Assembly: GCA_030065855.1 (NCBI GenBank)
Contig: JASJCT010000061.1
Location: forward strand, 1 to 39,928
Reading direction: 5' to 3'
Length of the DNA stretch: 39,928 bases
From: Myxococcota bacterium
GTDB lineage: Bacteria; Myxococcota_A; Polyangia; JAAYKL01
Every line of letters starts with the position of its first letter. Position 1 is the first letter of the stretch. Shown one piece after another: positions 7,676 to 17,167 of this stretch. Under the pieces are notes generated by a model. The model did not search any database and was not told the DNA's origin. It worked only from the letters and a program-made list of their open reading frames with translations. The position numbers were made by a program, and so were the translations under genes.

Positions 7676-8302
7676 CTACCTCGGAGGCAGGTAGTAGACC
7701 TTGGGCTCGTTTCCGAGCTCTGGATGCAGCGGTGAGCCGCGACCCTTTTTGATCAGTTGAACCACTTCGCCTTGGGGGTCGTCGAGATCGCCGAACGTAC
7801 GCGCATTGGCCGGGCAGGCCTTGACACACGCCGGAAGATCCCCTTTGGGAATCCGATCTTTGCAGAAGTCGCACTTCGTCGATACCCCCGTGCCTGACTT
7901 ATCCTCCCAGGCAGCCTTGGCGAATATCTCATACTCTGTTTCTGGGCACCCATCAGGGAAGTAGCTCTTCCACTCTTCCACCATGTAGCGGGCACCGTAG
8001 GGACATGCCATTTTGCAATAGCTGCACCCGATGCATTTGCTCTTTTCGACCGTGACGATCCCGCCGTCTTCCTGCTGGGTCGCACCGGTCGGGCAAACGG
8101 TTAAGCACGACGGTTCTTCGCAGTGCATGCAGAGCACTGGTAGGGCTTGCCGAATCGTATTGGGATACTTGCCGGTCTCGCCTTTGATAACCCGTGCCCA
8201 CATGACACCCGGAGGTGTGAAATTCTTGGCCTTACAAGAGGTTACACATGCATAACATCCGTAGCACCGCTTGAGGTCAATGACCATTCCATATCGTGTC
8301 AT
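7676..8302 (-). CDS. Four-cluster ferredoxin-type electron transfer subunit (PsrB/DmsB/NrfC-like)
   Basis: A 208-residue protein with four cysteine groups for [4Fe-4S] clusters: CYGCYACVTSC near the N-terminus, CMHCEEPSCLTVCP, CIGCSYCKMACP and CDFCKDRIP...CVKACP. This is the standard iron-sulfur subunit that carries electrons between a molybdopterin catalytic subunit and an NrfD-type membrane subunit. There is no twin-arginine signal of its own. AGGAA lies about 8 bases before the ATG. It begins 17 bases after the end of the molybdopterin gene and so is almost certainly co-translated with it. Confidence 0.93.
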   Translation of the reverse strand: MTRYGMVIDLKRCYGCYACVTSCKAKNFTPPGVMWARVIKGETGKYPNTIRQALPVLCMHCEEPSCLTVCPTGATQQEDGGIVTVEKSKCIGCSYCKMACPYGARYMVEEWKSYFPDGCPETEYEIFAKAAWEDKSGTGVSTKCDFCKDRIPKGDLPACVKACPANARTFGDLDDPQGEVVQLIKKGRGSPLHPELGNEPKVYYLPPR

Positions 8303-8319
8303 TACTATTTCCTTCCCTG

Positions 8320-11007
8320 CTATTCGGCCTTGTACATCTTTACACGGCAGCAGATGTCCTGCCCCAAGGTCAGCGGGTCGGTATGGGCTTTATCCATTTC
8401 AACGAGGTCGTTGAAGAACGTCCCTTTGTCCTTGGCGATCGGTTGATAGTCTGTCCAGTGGCCAGCCACTGCCGCCACTGCGATATGGTGCGGCTCAATA
8501 CCATCGGTAAGCGCCACCCAGCCCTTGACGCGGTGGCCTTCTGGATTCTCGAGCCAGACCGCATCACCTTCTTGAATGCCTTTTTCCGCGGCAGTTTCCC
8601 GATGGACCTGAAGCGCGTAGACGTAGGGGTCCTCCTGGGACAACTCGTCGAGCCATGGATTCTGCTGCGTCAAAGAGTTGCAGTGCATGATCGCCCGCCA
8701 ATAAAAGGTGTACATGTCGTACTCCTTGGGCAGGCTCTCGTCGTGCGTGGGGCAGGGATTCCACTCGGCCAGCGGCTGGAAGAACTCCTTCCACGGCATG
8801 AAATCCGGCGCGCCAAAAGACTCGCACAGGGATTGGATCTTTTCCCCGCCGTCGAGGAAGTACTCGAAGTAAACCGGCACGCGCACCGGTACGAACCACT
8901 TCCAGTAGACATCTTCCTTCTTCTTTGGCCAGGTGAACACGCCGCGCTTCTTGAAGTACTCGAGGCCGTGCTCATCGCCAAACCGGTCGCTGACGAGGTT
9001 GTGCGTGATTTCTTCCCACAGCTTGCGATACCCCTTGGGATCCTTGCTCGTGAGCTTGAGGTTTTCAAAGCGCTTGGCCTCGGTCATCTCACCGCCGTAG
9101 CGCATGGGCACGGTTTTGGTAAGACCTTCGAGGTACTTGTCCAAGAGTCCCAGGCGCTCCATGATCTCGGCCATGACCTCGTTGAAGTCCCGGCGTTCAA
9201 ACAGTGGATCCACTGCGGGTTGACGCAGGGTCCAGCCCCAATCGTCCTCTCCCTGGGGATGGGAAAAGGTGGAGGGCCAGCTCACTGCTGGGGTATAGCG
9301 TTCTAGGTAGCAGGCGTCCGGTAGGATAATGTCTGCCACCGCGTCTTCGAACTCGGTGATGTACAGCTGGAACGAGAAAATAAAATCGAATTTCTTGAGG
9401 AAATTATCGGTCACTGCTTCGGCATTGCCCATGGTCATGATGGAGTTGGAGCCGAAATTGATCATGATCTCCGGTCGGTATGGAATCTTGAATTGCTCCA
9501 AGAGGTCGAACCAGTTGGGGCTCATGATGGTGAACGCGTTGTAAATCGATGTCGGGAACATATCGTGCAAGTCGAGGCGTTGGGGCGGTCTGGGCTCGTG
9601 GAGCGGGTAGGGCAGGTGGTCGTACACCCACGCACCCGCGACCATCAGGCCGTCCGGGCAGGGATGGGGCATCTGGTACGGCTTGCCCGTTCCCTCGAAT
9701 CCCTGGCAGACCGCTGCGCCGAGCCCCATGGCAGAGCCGTAGGTATCAGCCGCGCCCACCATGTGGTTCACCATGTCGATGGACAGGCAGGTCCATCCCG
9801 AATTGACGTGGCCCTGGGAACCGCGGAAGAAGTGGGTACCCACTGGGCGCTTCGGGATTTTCTTGGGGCCCTTGCTCGTCTCGACGGTCACCGTGGACCC
9901 GATCTCGGCAGCCTCGCCAAATTCTTTGGCAACCCTGCTCACTGTTTTCGCAGGGACCAACGAGATCTTCTCGACGTACTCAGGCGTGTACTTCTTGACG
10001 TGCTCCTTGAGGAGCTCAAAGCCGGGCTTGCAGCCCTCTGTGCCCTGGACCGTAAAGGTGCCGAACAGGGCCACATCGTGGGCAGTGTCCTCGTACTCTA
10101 CTCGGGTGATTGAAGGATCATCGTGGACCTTGGGTGCGTTGTCCACCAGGTCCCAAACCAATGGCTTTTTGGTTTCCTTGTCTCGCACATACCGCCCGTC
10201 TGACGGACGCACCAGATACGGGCCGTTCGTCTTGTACTTAAGGTATTCCTCATCATAAATACCGTGCTCGTTGAGCAGGGAATTCACGATACCAAGGGCG
10301 ACGGCGCCGTCAGTACCGACCTTGATCGGTACCCATTCGTACGCCTTGGAGGCCTGGGCGCTTTGGAACGGATCGAACACGACGTTCTTTGACCCGCGGA
10401 ACCGCGCTTCGGCGACCTGGGTGGCGTTCATCACTGCCGAGTGTCCAGCGCCGTGACCTTTGGAGCAGCCAAAGTTCATGGTGTAGTTGGCGTGGGCAAA
10501 GTCCGGGATGATCGACCAGGCCATGTGCATGATGCCGTTCATGAAGTGAGCGCCGTTGCCGCAGTGGAGCCCACCCCCTGAAACCCAGTAGTTGGGGGTA
10601 CCATACCCTTTCATGAAGCCGATCACACCGAAACGACACTCAGATGCCTGGGTCGTCGTGGCCTGGAAATAGACCGCTCGCGGATCCCGCTTGTAGGTAT
10701 CCTTGAGCTTGGCGGTGATGGTTTCAAGCGCCTCTTCCCAGCTGATTCGCTGCCATTTGGGGTCGACACCGAGTCCCTTCTCTGGGTTGGTGCGCTTGAG
10801 TGGATAATTGACCCGATAGGGATCGTAGAGCAACTGGGGCCCTGCTGCGCCCTTCGGGCAGATGGATCCGCGCCCCGTAGGCGCATCCGGATTCCCTTCG
10901 ATATCGGTAACCACGCCGTTGACGCGGTGAACCCTGATGCCGCACATGCAGTAGCACTGCCCACAACAGGTTGGGATCCAGACATCTTCCGTGACATTGC
11001 TTGCCAT
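8320..11007 (-). CDS. Molybdopterin oxidoreductase, DMSO reductase family, catalytic subunit without Tat signal
   Basis: An 895-residue protein. Cys15, Cys18, Cys22 and Cys50 form the N-terminal [4Fe-4S] motif (C-x2-C-x3-C-x27-C), followed by GxxGPQLLYDPYR and ISWEEAL, the usual family sequence. Cys149 in GGGLHCGNG is the likely Mo or W ligand by position, as in the Cys-ligated polysulfide, thiosulfate and arsenate enzymes. The C-terminal cofactor-binding domain has 'VHRETAAEKGIQEGDAVWLENPEG'. The protein begins MASNVTEDVW with no twin-arginine signal, unlike most PsrA/PhsA/DmsA proteins, so the active site is probably cytoplasmic. A PadB-type phenylacetyl-CoA:acceptor oxidoreductase fits that layout, but I cannot settle the substrate. 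AAAGGAAT precedes the start. First gene of a three-gene operon. Confidence 0.9.
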   Translation of the reverse strand: MASNVTEDVWIPTCCGQCYCMCGIRVHRVNGVVTDIEGNPDAPTGRGSICPKGAAGPQLLYDPYRVNYPLKRTNPEKGLGVDPKWQRISWEEALETITAKLKDTYKRDPRAVYFQATTTQASECRFGVIGFMKGYGTPNYWVSGGGLHCGNGAHFMNGIMHMAWSIIPDFAHANYTMNFGCSKGHGAGHSAVMNATQVAEARFRGSKNVVFDPFQSAQASKAYEWVPIKVGTDGAVALGIVNSLLNEHGIYDEEYLKYKTNGPYLVRPSDGRYVRDKETKKPLVWDLVDNAPKVHDDPSITRVEYEDTAHDVALFGTFTVQGTEGCKPGFELLKEHVKKYTPEYVEKISLVPAKTVSRVAKEFGEAAEIGSTVTVETSKGPKKIPKRPVGTHFFRGSQGHVNSGWTCLSIDMVNHMVGAADTYGSAMGLGAAVCQGFEGTGKPYQMPHPCPDGLMVAGAWVYDHLPYPLHEPRPPQRLDLHDMFPTSIYNAFTIMSPNWFDLLEQFKIPYRPEIMINFGSNSIMTMGNAEAVTDNFLKKFDFIFSFQLYITEFEDAVADIILPDACYLERYTPAVSWPSTFSHPQGEDDWGWTLRQPAVDPLFERRDFNEVMAEIMERLGLLDKYLEGLTKTVPMRYGGEMTEAKRFENLKLTSKDPKGYRKLWEEITHNLVSDRFGDEHGLEYFKKRGVFTWPKKKEDVYWKWFVPVRVPVYFEYFLDGGEKIQSLCESFGAPDFMPWKEFFQPLAEWNPCPTHDESLPKEYDMYTFYWRAIMHCNSLTQQNPWLDELSQEDPYVYALQVHRETAAEKGIQEGDAVWLENPEGHRVKGWVALTDGIEPHHIAVAAVAGHWTDYQPIAKDKGTFFNDLVEMDKAHTDPLTLGQDICCRVKMYKAE

Positions 11008-11094
11008 AGAACATTCCTTTCTTCAGACAAACATTAACTCTTAAGAAAAGATTTCAAAGACGATCTTTCGGTTCACGACAACAAAACGGATATC

Positions 11095-11118
11095 TTATTC
11101 CACTTTTGCGGTGGATAA
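11095..11118. promoter_or_regulatory. Inverted repeat in the leader of the molybdoenzyme operon
   Basis: TTATTCCAC (11095-11103) and GTGGATAA (11111-11118) form a near-perfect inverted repeat about 90 bases upstream of the molybdopterin gene on the minus strand. An operator is possible. The gap 11008-11437 between the two minus-strand genes is AT-rich, probably carries the operon promoter, and shows no gene or recognisable riboswitch fold. Confidence 0.3.
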
Positions 11119-11437
11119 TAATTTCCACAAATAGCAGTGTCAACAGCAAAAAATTGAATCTCAGCTCAAAAAAAAATTTATAGCTCACGGGTAAAAATGG
11201 CCGGTGTGTATTTGCCTAATTATCGAATATCAAAAATAAAATTGTCCATATCCCAAATATAGGGATCCGAAGTATTTTCAGCGGCTCTACCCCGTCGAGA
11301 TGCATTGTTCACGGGATAAGCGGATCCGCGGCGCGACATTTTTTTCGCACAAAAGGCAGCTGCCACTACCCAAACCCGGACATCTCTCGATGACACAGGT
11401 AAAAGGCGCTGAGTGGGAAGGGGCAGTGAGGCGTCTG

Positions 11438-12034
11438 TCAGTCGGCGATAAACGTGCGATAGTCTGCCATGGTATTGAGGTTCCTCAATTGGGTATTGGG
11501 CCCCAAGGCCACGTAAGCTGTTCTGCAATGGGCGACTACCCGGCTCACCTGTCCGCGCTCGCAATCCAAGACATGTTGCATCGCCTGGAGCGCGCTTTTG
11601 CTGTAGATTGCGAATAAGGGCTCGATATGTCCGTCATGGGTTTTGGGAACGACCGCATCCACGCCTGCTGCCCGTGCCAACATGGTCTGTACCAAGGTCA
11701 GATCGATGTTGGGAATATCGCATGCCACGGCAAAGTTGATATCTGTTTTGGATTGTCGGATGCAGGAAATCAACCCCACCACCGGTCCCTTCATCGGGAT
11801 ATCGTCGGGGATTATCCGTATGCCTTCAATGTCGATATTGCTTTTATTTTTAACACTTAATATAACATTCTTAAAGTTGTCTCTCAGTTGAGAAAGGACG
11901 TGTTCAAGCAGCGTTTTATTGCCAATGGGCAATTGGGTTTTATCCCTGCCCATGCGGCGACTCTCCCCACCGGCCATGAGGATAGCTGTGACGTCTGCAA
12001 GCGGATTTGGCATGGGGCTCACAGGGGTTGCCAC
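11438..12034 (-). CDS. mobA: Molybdenum cofactor guanylyltransferase
   Basis: A 198-residue cytoplasmic enzyme that joins GMP to molybdopterin to give the guanine dinucleotide cofactor used by DMSO reductase family enzymes. The N-terminal nucleotide-binding signature is LMAGGESRRMGRDKTQLPIG, the usual LAGGxSxRMGxDK motif. Later motifs are GPVVGLISCI, the metal-binding FAVACDIPNI, VVPKTHDGHIEPLFAIY, and the closing LRNLNTMADY (family N-NTPxD-like). The GTG start at 12034 overlaps the end of the signal peptidase gene by 16 bases; an ATG at 12013 would remove the overlap, and neither has a good ribosome site. It lies upstream of the molybdoenzyme operon on the same strand, which fits its role. 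Confidence 0.93.
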   Translation of the reverse strand: MATPVSPMPNPLADVTAILMAGGESRRMGRDKTQLPIGNKTLLEHVLSQLRDNFKNVILSVKNKSNIDIEGIRIIPDDIPMKGPVVGLISCIRQSKTDINFAVACDIPNIDLTLVQTMLARAAGVDAVVPKTHDGHIEPLFAIYSKSALQAMQHVLDCERGQVSRVVAHCRTAYVALGPNTQLRNLNTMADYRTFIAD

Positions 12035-12666
12035 TTGAGGGTGTTGCCTGAGAAATAGACACCAACCGCGCGTCCGAGTATAGCTTGGCTCGGGATGAGC
12101 CCGAACGACCGTCCGTCAAGGCTCTGACCCCGGTTGTCTCCAACAACGAGATATTTATTGGGTGGTAGTCGAACCGGACCAAAGTCCGGGCCACCGCCCA
12201 GATCTAGATAAATCTCGTGGGTCACACCCTGCAGATGCTCCTTGACCCGCGCCCTATCCAGAGAGATCGGAACCCGAGTGTTGTTGAGCGTGATGACGCC
12301 GTTTCTCAGACTTACCACATCTCCAGGTCCAGCCACGACGCGCTTTAGCAGCACTTTGCTGTCTTTTGGAGAGTCGAGAACGACAACGTGGCCGACTTTT
12401 GGTTGGTTTATCGCCAGCAGATACGCATTTGTCAGAGGGATCCGTACGCCATATGCCAGCTTATTGACGACGATGCGATCACCTGCATGGACGGTTGGTT
12501 CCATTGACCCTGTTGGCACCACATAGTGATCTGCGATCGAAGCCCTCGCCACGAGGACGATTAAGGCGGCCACCAGAATTGATGATAGGTCTTTTAGGAA
12601 CGCGATAGCCTGATGACGCGTCTTGGCTTTCAACCCGGTCCCTGTTCGATTGCGCGGCTTCTTCAT
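12019..12666 (-). CDS. lepB: Signal peptidase I
   Basis: The inner-membrane protease that removes signal peptides from exported proteins. One N-terminal membrane segment (DLSSILVAALIVLVARASIA) is followed by the catalytic Ser in PTGSMEPT, the general-base Lys in KVLLKRVVAGPGD, and box E as GDNRGQSLDGRSFG, where the Ser, Asp and Arg of the usual GDNRDNSxDSR pattern are kept. The reading frame extends up to a TTG at 12687, but AGGAG sits about 10 bases before the ATG at 12666 and only one base before the ATG at 12675, so 12666 is preferred. Its end overlaps the start of mobA, suggesting coupled translation. Confidence 0.92.
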   Translation of the reverse strand: MKKPRNRTGTGLKAKTRHQAIAFLKDLSSILVAALIVLVARASIADHYVVPTGSMEPTVHAGDRIVVNKLAYGVRIPLTNAYLLAINQPKVGHVVVLDSPKDSKVLLKRVVAGPGDVVSLRNGVITLNNTRVPISLDRARVKEHLQGVTHEIYLDLGGGPDFGPVRLPPNKYLVVGDNRGQSLDGRSFGLIPSQAILGRAVGVYFSGNTLKWQPL

Positions 12667-12758
12667 CGGTTTCATTCTCCTACTCAAATTGCCATCTTTA
12701 AAATAGGAACCCCAGCGGGCATACAGTTATTCCACGCCTCGGCGATGGGGTATCGGCA

Positions 12759-14528
12759 TTACTCCTGCCAGGCAGCCAATTGTTGTTCGATTTGATAGGA
12801 GGGGCGCAAGTCTGTGGGGATGCCGCTTAACCCTGCCAGGGCTTTTTTGAGGTCTGGGGGCATCTGGCCATACTGATCGATGAGGCGCTTGGCCCGGTCG
12901 TAATCCCCCAGGGCCTCGATCATCAGGACTTCGACGGTGAGGCTTTTAATGGCCTCTGGCATCTTTTCTTTGACATAGACATACTTGTCGTTCTCTACGA
13001 TGATCGCACCCTTTTCCTTAAGCCAGTTGAATTGAATGAGGTTTGCTTGGCCGTGGGCTTTTGATGCGCCAAACCGAACCGACCTGAAAAAACCACCGAG
13101 CAGGGAGGCATAGGTCGTTTCCATGAAGTCCTTTTTGAACAGGCCCTTTTCGATGAGCAAGTTGTTGAGGTAGGTGCCCAATATATCGGCCTTGGTTTCC
13201 TCTATGGCTGGATAGAGCTCCTTGAGCTCCTGATTGACGGTGGTCTTAATTTTTTTGCCGTCTCGCTCAACAGTGATCTTACCTGGGCCGAGGCCGTGTG
13301 CAGTCTCGTGGACCAGGGAGTGGTTGAAAAATGCCTCGAACGAGATGTTTGCCACCTGGTCTGGCCGCATGAGCTGCTTGGCGATTGGTATGAGTATTTG
13401 GTCAAACTTCGCATGCGAAATGTTTTTTAATATGACCAGCTTAAAGCCCTTTTTCTCTCGAACTACTTCATCGTTGGGCAAGTTGAACGCCAGGGTCTGG
13501 ACCCCAGCGCGGGTATCGCCGGCTGTAAAAAGAACATCGACCACGGATATTGGGGATTCAGATCCACGGCCCGGGTTCTTGTGCGCATCGGGTATGGGCA
13601 GGTAGGCTTCCATATCTGGAATCAGGGCTTTTATTTGATCGAGTTTGGCTGACGCCTCAGCATCGCGCAGCGTGATGAATGCCTCGAACGCTGCCTTGTA
13701 TCCCATGAGCTGATCTTCGTAGACTTCATAGGGACCGATGACCACCTCGAGGTCGCCGTTCCCCAAATCCATCCAATCCATGTCGCTCTGGCGGTATTCA
13801 TTGTCTCGAAATGCCTTGGCCCGGGCGCGCAGATATTTCTTCAGCCGCTTGTCCTTGGCCAAAGCAGCTGCTTCTTCCAGGCGTTTGGCTGCGGGCTCTA
13901 GCTGGGTTTTATAGGCGCTGTTGTAGGGTACAGCTTTGAGCCCGGGGCCATCCCGTTCAATAATGGTGAAATAGCCGGTAAACGCGGCTTTCTGTTCTGG
14001 ATGGGCCTCTATCCAAGCTTCGAGTTCTTTTTGCGTCATATCCTCTGGATAGAACGTCGCGCCCTTGGGTTTTTCCTGGTCGCCCCAAAACGGCTTGTCG
14101 TGGTCGAGCCGATTCCATGGGCCATACATGATGTCGAACAGGGTCAGGGTATCTGCCATGGCTGGATTTGCGGCCAGCTCGGCGCGCCACTGTTCGTTTT
14201 TGGCTGATACCTGGTTAAGAAACAGCCGGTCGATGATTTTGGCTGCTTCAACCAGTTTTTGAATCACTGGCCGGTGGACCTTTGGGATTTTGGCCTCATC
14301 CACGCCGATGGTGACCGGCACAAACTCGGCGATCAGAGATTTTATTTTGGGTTCAGTACTGGTTCCGGATCCATCTTCCGATGTCTTTGCAGTCACAGGC
14401 GTCGGGGGTGTTTTATTAGGTGTCACGGTGTCCTCTTTCTGGGGTTTATCCACGGGTTTGGCTCGGTCGGCACATGCCGCCAAAAACAACAAGCCGGCCA
14501 CACAAATCGTTTGTCTGAGCAACCTCAT
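12759..14528 (-). CDS. M49 (dipeptidyl-peptidase III)-like metallopeptidase lipoprotein
   Basis: A 589-residue exported lipoprotein. The signal MRLLRQTICVAGLLFLAAC ends in a lipobox (LAAC), and residues 20-65 are a Pro/Thr/Lys-rich linker. The catalytic zinc motif is HETAH at about residues 407-411 (LVHETAHGLGPG), with a downstream EETKADILG supplying the likely third ligand, as EECRAE does in dipeptidyl-peptidase III. The M49 archetype has a six-residue HELLGH; here the motif is the shorter five-residue form, as in some bacterial relatives. It probably cleaves peptides at the cell surface or in the periplasm. AAAGGAGG lies five to six bases before the ATG. It is 90 bases upstream of lepB on the same strand. 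Confidence 0.82.
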   Translation of the reverse strand: MRLLRQTICVAGLLFLAACADRAKPVDKPQKEDTVTPNKTPPTPVTAKTSEDGSGTSTEPKIKSLIAEFVPVTIGVDEAKIPKVHRPVIQKLVEAAKIIDRLFLNQVSAKNEQWRAELAANPAMADTLTLFDIMYGPWNRLDHDKPFWGDQEKPKGATFYPEDMTQKELEAWIEAHPEQKAAFTGYFTIIERDGPGLKAVPYNSAYKTQLEPAAKRLEEAAALAKDKRLKKYLRARAKAFRDNEYRQSDMDWMDLGNGDLEVVIGPYEVYEDQLMGYKAAFEAFITLRDAEASAKLDQIKALIPDMEAYLPIPDAHKNPGRGSESPISVVDVLFTAGDTRAGVQTLAFNLPNDEVVREKKGFKLVILKNISHAKFDQILIPIAKQLMRPDQVANISFEAFFNHSLVHETAHGLGPGKITVERDGKKIKTTVNQELKELYPAIEETKADILGTYLNNLLIEKGLFKKDFMETTYASLLGGFFRSVRFGASKAHGQANLIQFNWLKEKGAIIVENDKYVYVKEKMPEAIKSLTVEVLMIEALGDYDRAKRLIDQYGQMPPDLKKALAGLSGIPTDLRPSYQIEQQLAAWQE

Positions 14529-14643
14529 CTGGACCTCCTTTCAAATCGAGTAGCTGCATAGTATTGCTATCGGGAGAAAATAACTACCCGAAACCGACCC
14601 CATCCCCCAGTGGACCACCAGCAGTTTTTGAGAAGTGACCAAA

Positions 14644-16854
14644 CTACCGCAGAACGTCAGACGCGAATGCCTCTATCACTAGATCATAACCGAGTACAGG
14701 GTCAATCAGCCGCTTTCTAAGTAACGTTATGTATGCTTTTTGCACCTGTCGGGCATATCCCCAGTGGTTTTCATAAAGCTGATCCAGGTATTCCGTATCG
14801 TAAGGCTTCATCCATGAAAAATCTGGAATCAAGGCGATATGGCTTCCCAACCTTGCCGACAGGTCTGGCGAGGCCACGGTTTCGGCGTAGTAGTCCAGAA
14901 TGGCGTTATCACGGAGATATTGAATGGCGGTTCGATATGCTTCTGGGATCGAGAGCGGGAAGCCATAACCGGGCAGCAAGGTGATCCAACAATCTTCCCT
15001 GGCGCAGCTGCTTTCGTCCGCAAACGGGCAACCCGCTGGGCATTGAGGTATGCCGTCCCACACGCCGGGTTGAATTTCCTCTCCGGGAAGCTGATGCGCG
15101 TCGCTCATGATAAAAGCATCGAGATGACTGGCAGGCGGGGTATAACCGCGTTCGACCCACAGCACGAGGTTCGTCAAGAGCTGCGCCCGGATGGGATAGG
15201 TGCGGGGCTGCGAGACGATGTATTCCGGTGCACCCAGAGCGCCGAGGCCGGGAATCTCGGCCAGTCTGACGTATTGCGCAATGAAATCATCCCGATCGTA
15301 CTGGTACAGTTTTTCTGCGAACCATCTGAAACGCCGGCCTGCTCCTGTTTGGTTGATCGCATCTTCGCCTCCAGTAAACCAGTTGTACGAACAGTCGGAA
15401 TTGAATAGGCGCTTTCGATCAAAGAAGAGATTCTCAGCGCCGTTTTGTCCCATGTCGAAAAAGAAATCGTATCGCGCGTGTCCACCCATTTCTAGGCGGT
15501 AGATGCGCTTCCAATCATTCATGTCTCCGCTGAGCGACGGGTGCGCGTTGGGCAATGCCAGGGCCGTATAATAGGTTTCTAATAGGCTTCCCAAGGCGGC
15601 CGGCGGGCCCTCATAATCTCCCTGGACATAAATCGCTTTGGTCGTCACGGGGTAATCCGAGTCTTGGGCCGAGTTCCACCAACCCGGATATGCCATATAG
15701 CCCGATTCTGCCAGGAATCCGTCAAAAACTAGCCCATATTGATTGATGAGGGAACGGGCTCTGTTTCCTTTGTCAATGCCGGTCCAGTCGTCGATGTCGA
15801 AATTGCCGCCGGTGAACGGCGTTCTTCCGTTTACGAGCAGTTCGGGGTGCTGGTCCGGCTGAATATTGGCATTGTCGCGTCCTCCGTTCAATGCCGCAAT
15901 CGTTTTCCCTCCCCATGAATAGCCTACGGCATACGTGTAAGCGGGATAAGACCCCCGGCGCAGACCAAGCAAGTTCTTGATCAGGTTAGCCACGTTGCGG
16001 GCCAATGTCGCATCCGCTGAGACGACGACATCCTTATCAAATGCCAATGAGACCCGGGTCTCTTGGCCGGTAGCGTCCAGGCGTGCGTTGTGAGCTATAA
16101 ATGCACTCTTGTCGGGAGTGCCAAAAGCCTCCCAGAAGCTCCCGTCAACCGCATTGGGGTTCTGTTGCTGGGCCGTCACGTGGGTGGCCATTGTGGCGAC
16201 AGCATATCCCTGCTTCAACAGACGCACCTCGTCGAAGGGAAACTGAAACGGAGCCACCGTGGTGCGGTAGAGGGCAGGGCCATCCCCTCCGCCGTGAAAA
16301 TAAACGATGAGCCTTTTATTCCAATACGCCTTGGGAAACATCACCGTTGCTGGTAAATAGGCCAGGTTGTAACGTGGAGAATCCGGATTATCGCTTTGGT
16401 CATTTCCGTCTCGATCTATGGGGCCAAAAGCGTAATGACTATAGGGATTGTACAAGGTCTCTTTGTTTTCGCCGTGGAAACCGACGCCGCTGAGCAAAAG
16501 ATTGTCTTCGTAAAACACGACGCCGTTGATTTCTTTCAAGAGCGGACGGGGTATCCTCTCGCTGATGCCGCCTTGTTGATCAGTGCGGTTTACCCCAACG
16601 CAGAATTTGACGTCATGAACCCCGGTGTCGATCACCAGATCGCCCCCATCCAAATCTTGAAAGCCTGGATTCAAGGCGGCCGGAATCAGGGTCTGCGACT
16701 TGTTCAACAAGATAGAAGCGTTCGCTTCCTTGCCGTCAAGCCACGCCGCGTTGGTTGGCTCTTGGCCGACTGCGGTTGAGCCATGACACAGCAAAACCAG
16801 CGTCGCGTTGACGCAACTTAGCCATACTCCAGTTGATTTACGACTAACGTTCAT
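14644..16854 (-). CDS. Secreted alpha/beta-hydrolase fold protein
   Basis: A protein of 736 residues from the preferred ATG at 16854, which has AAAGGAG about eight bases upstream; a longer frame to 16887 lacks this. The N-terminus (VWLSCVNATLVLLCHGSTAVGQ) is a Sec signal peptide. The fold is shown by an oxyanion-type RLIVYFHGGGDG segment and a nucleophile elbow GYSWGG with Ser at about residue 313. A Cys-rich patch (CPAGCPFADESSCAREDC) towards the C-terminus suggests disulfides in an exported protein. I do not recognise a named family; an esterase, depolymerase or tannase-like activity is possible. It lies 115 bases upstream of the M49-like gene on the same strand. Confidence 0.7.
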   Translation of the reverse strand: MNVSRKSTGVWLSCVNATLVLLCHGSTAVGQEPTNAAWLDGKEANASILLNKSQTLIPAALNPGFQDLDGGDLVIDTGVHDVKFCVGVNRTDQQGGISERIPRPLLKEINGVVFYEDNLLLSGVGFHGENKETLYNPYSHYAFGPIDRDGNDQSDNPDSPRYNLAYLPATVMFPKAYWNKRLIVYFHGGGDGPALYRTTVAPFQFPFDEVRLLKQGYAVATMATHVTAQQQNPNAVDGSFWEAFGTPDKSAFIAHNARLDATGQETRVSLAFDKDVVVSADATLARNVANLIKNLLGLRRGSYPAYTYAVGYSWGGKTIAALNGGRDNANIQPDQHPELLVNGRTPFTGGNFDIDDWTGIDKGNRARSLINQYGLVFDGFLAESGYMAYPGWWNSAQDSDYPVTTKAIYVQGDYEGPPAALGSLLETYYTALALPNAHPSLSGDMNDWKRIYRLEMGGHARYDFFFDMGQNGAENLFFDRKRLFNSDCSYNWFTGGEDAINQTGAGRRFRWFAEKLYQYDRDDFIAQYVRLAEIPGLGALGAPEYIVSQPRTYPIRAQLLTNLVLWVERGYTPPASHLDAFIMSDAHQLPGEEIQPGVWDGIPQCPAGCPFADESSCAREDCWITLLPGYGFPLSIPEAYRTAIQYLRDNAILDYYAETVASPDLSARLGSHIALIPDFSWMKPYDTEYLDQLYENHWGYARQVQKAYITLLRKRLIDPVLGYDLVIEAFASDVLR

Positions 16855-17039
16855 TGGACAACTCCTTTGGTTGGGTGCCCGACACACTGGGCAACGTCTC
16901 TTTCGATGAATCTGCGAGCCGCTATTGAATTTTTACTAACGTACGACTTGGCCGGTCGCTGATCACTCCACCAAAGTAGAGTTTGGGGGTTGATTTTTGA
17001 GGCTAGTACCTCGTCAAGTGATGAGTGATGGGTAATAAA

Positions 17040-17136
17040 CTCTCCCTTTGAAAAAGGGGGGAGGGGGGATTTCGTGAATATTCCCGCAGTGTTTGGAAAT
17101 CCCCCTAACCCCCTTTTTCAAGGGGGAAATCGGAAT
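17040..17136. repeat. MITE-like inverted repeat with CCCTTGAAAAAGGG cores
   Basis: Two arms in opposite orientation, about 17040-17072 (CCCTTTGAAAAAGGGGGG then AGGGGGGATTTC) and about 17094-17130 (GAAATCCCCCTAACCCCC then TTTTTCAAGGGGG), are nearly reverse complements and enclose a spacer of about 22 bases. The same core recurs at 39785-39895. It lies in the 313-base gap between the LuxR-type gene end (17168) and the hydrolase start (16854), where I see no gene. It resembles the small non-coding repeats often spread through bacterial intergenic DNA. Confidence 0.85.
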
Positions 17137-17167
17137 CTCCACCCGTCAGAGTAGGGTTGAATGAGCA

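Noticed and set aside
8296..9306. Long plus-strand open frame (336 codons) across the molybdopterin gene
   Set aside because: It lies antisense to a clear molybdopterin oxidoreductase, has no family motif and no ribosome site. It is a by-product of GC-rich codon use.
11008..11437. Molybdenum cofactor riboswitch before the molybdoenzyme operon
   Set aside because: I could not build the required fold by eye. Only a short inverted repeat is visible.
12019..12666. Inactive signal peptidase because box E reads GDNRGQSLDGR
   Set aside because: Aligned to GDNRDNSxDSR, the key Ser, Asp and Arg are all present, and the catalytic Ser and Lys are intact.
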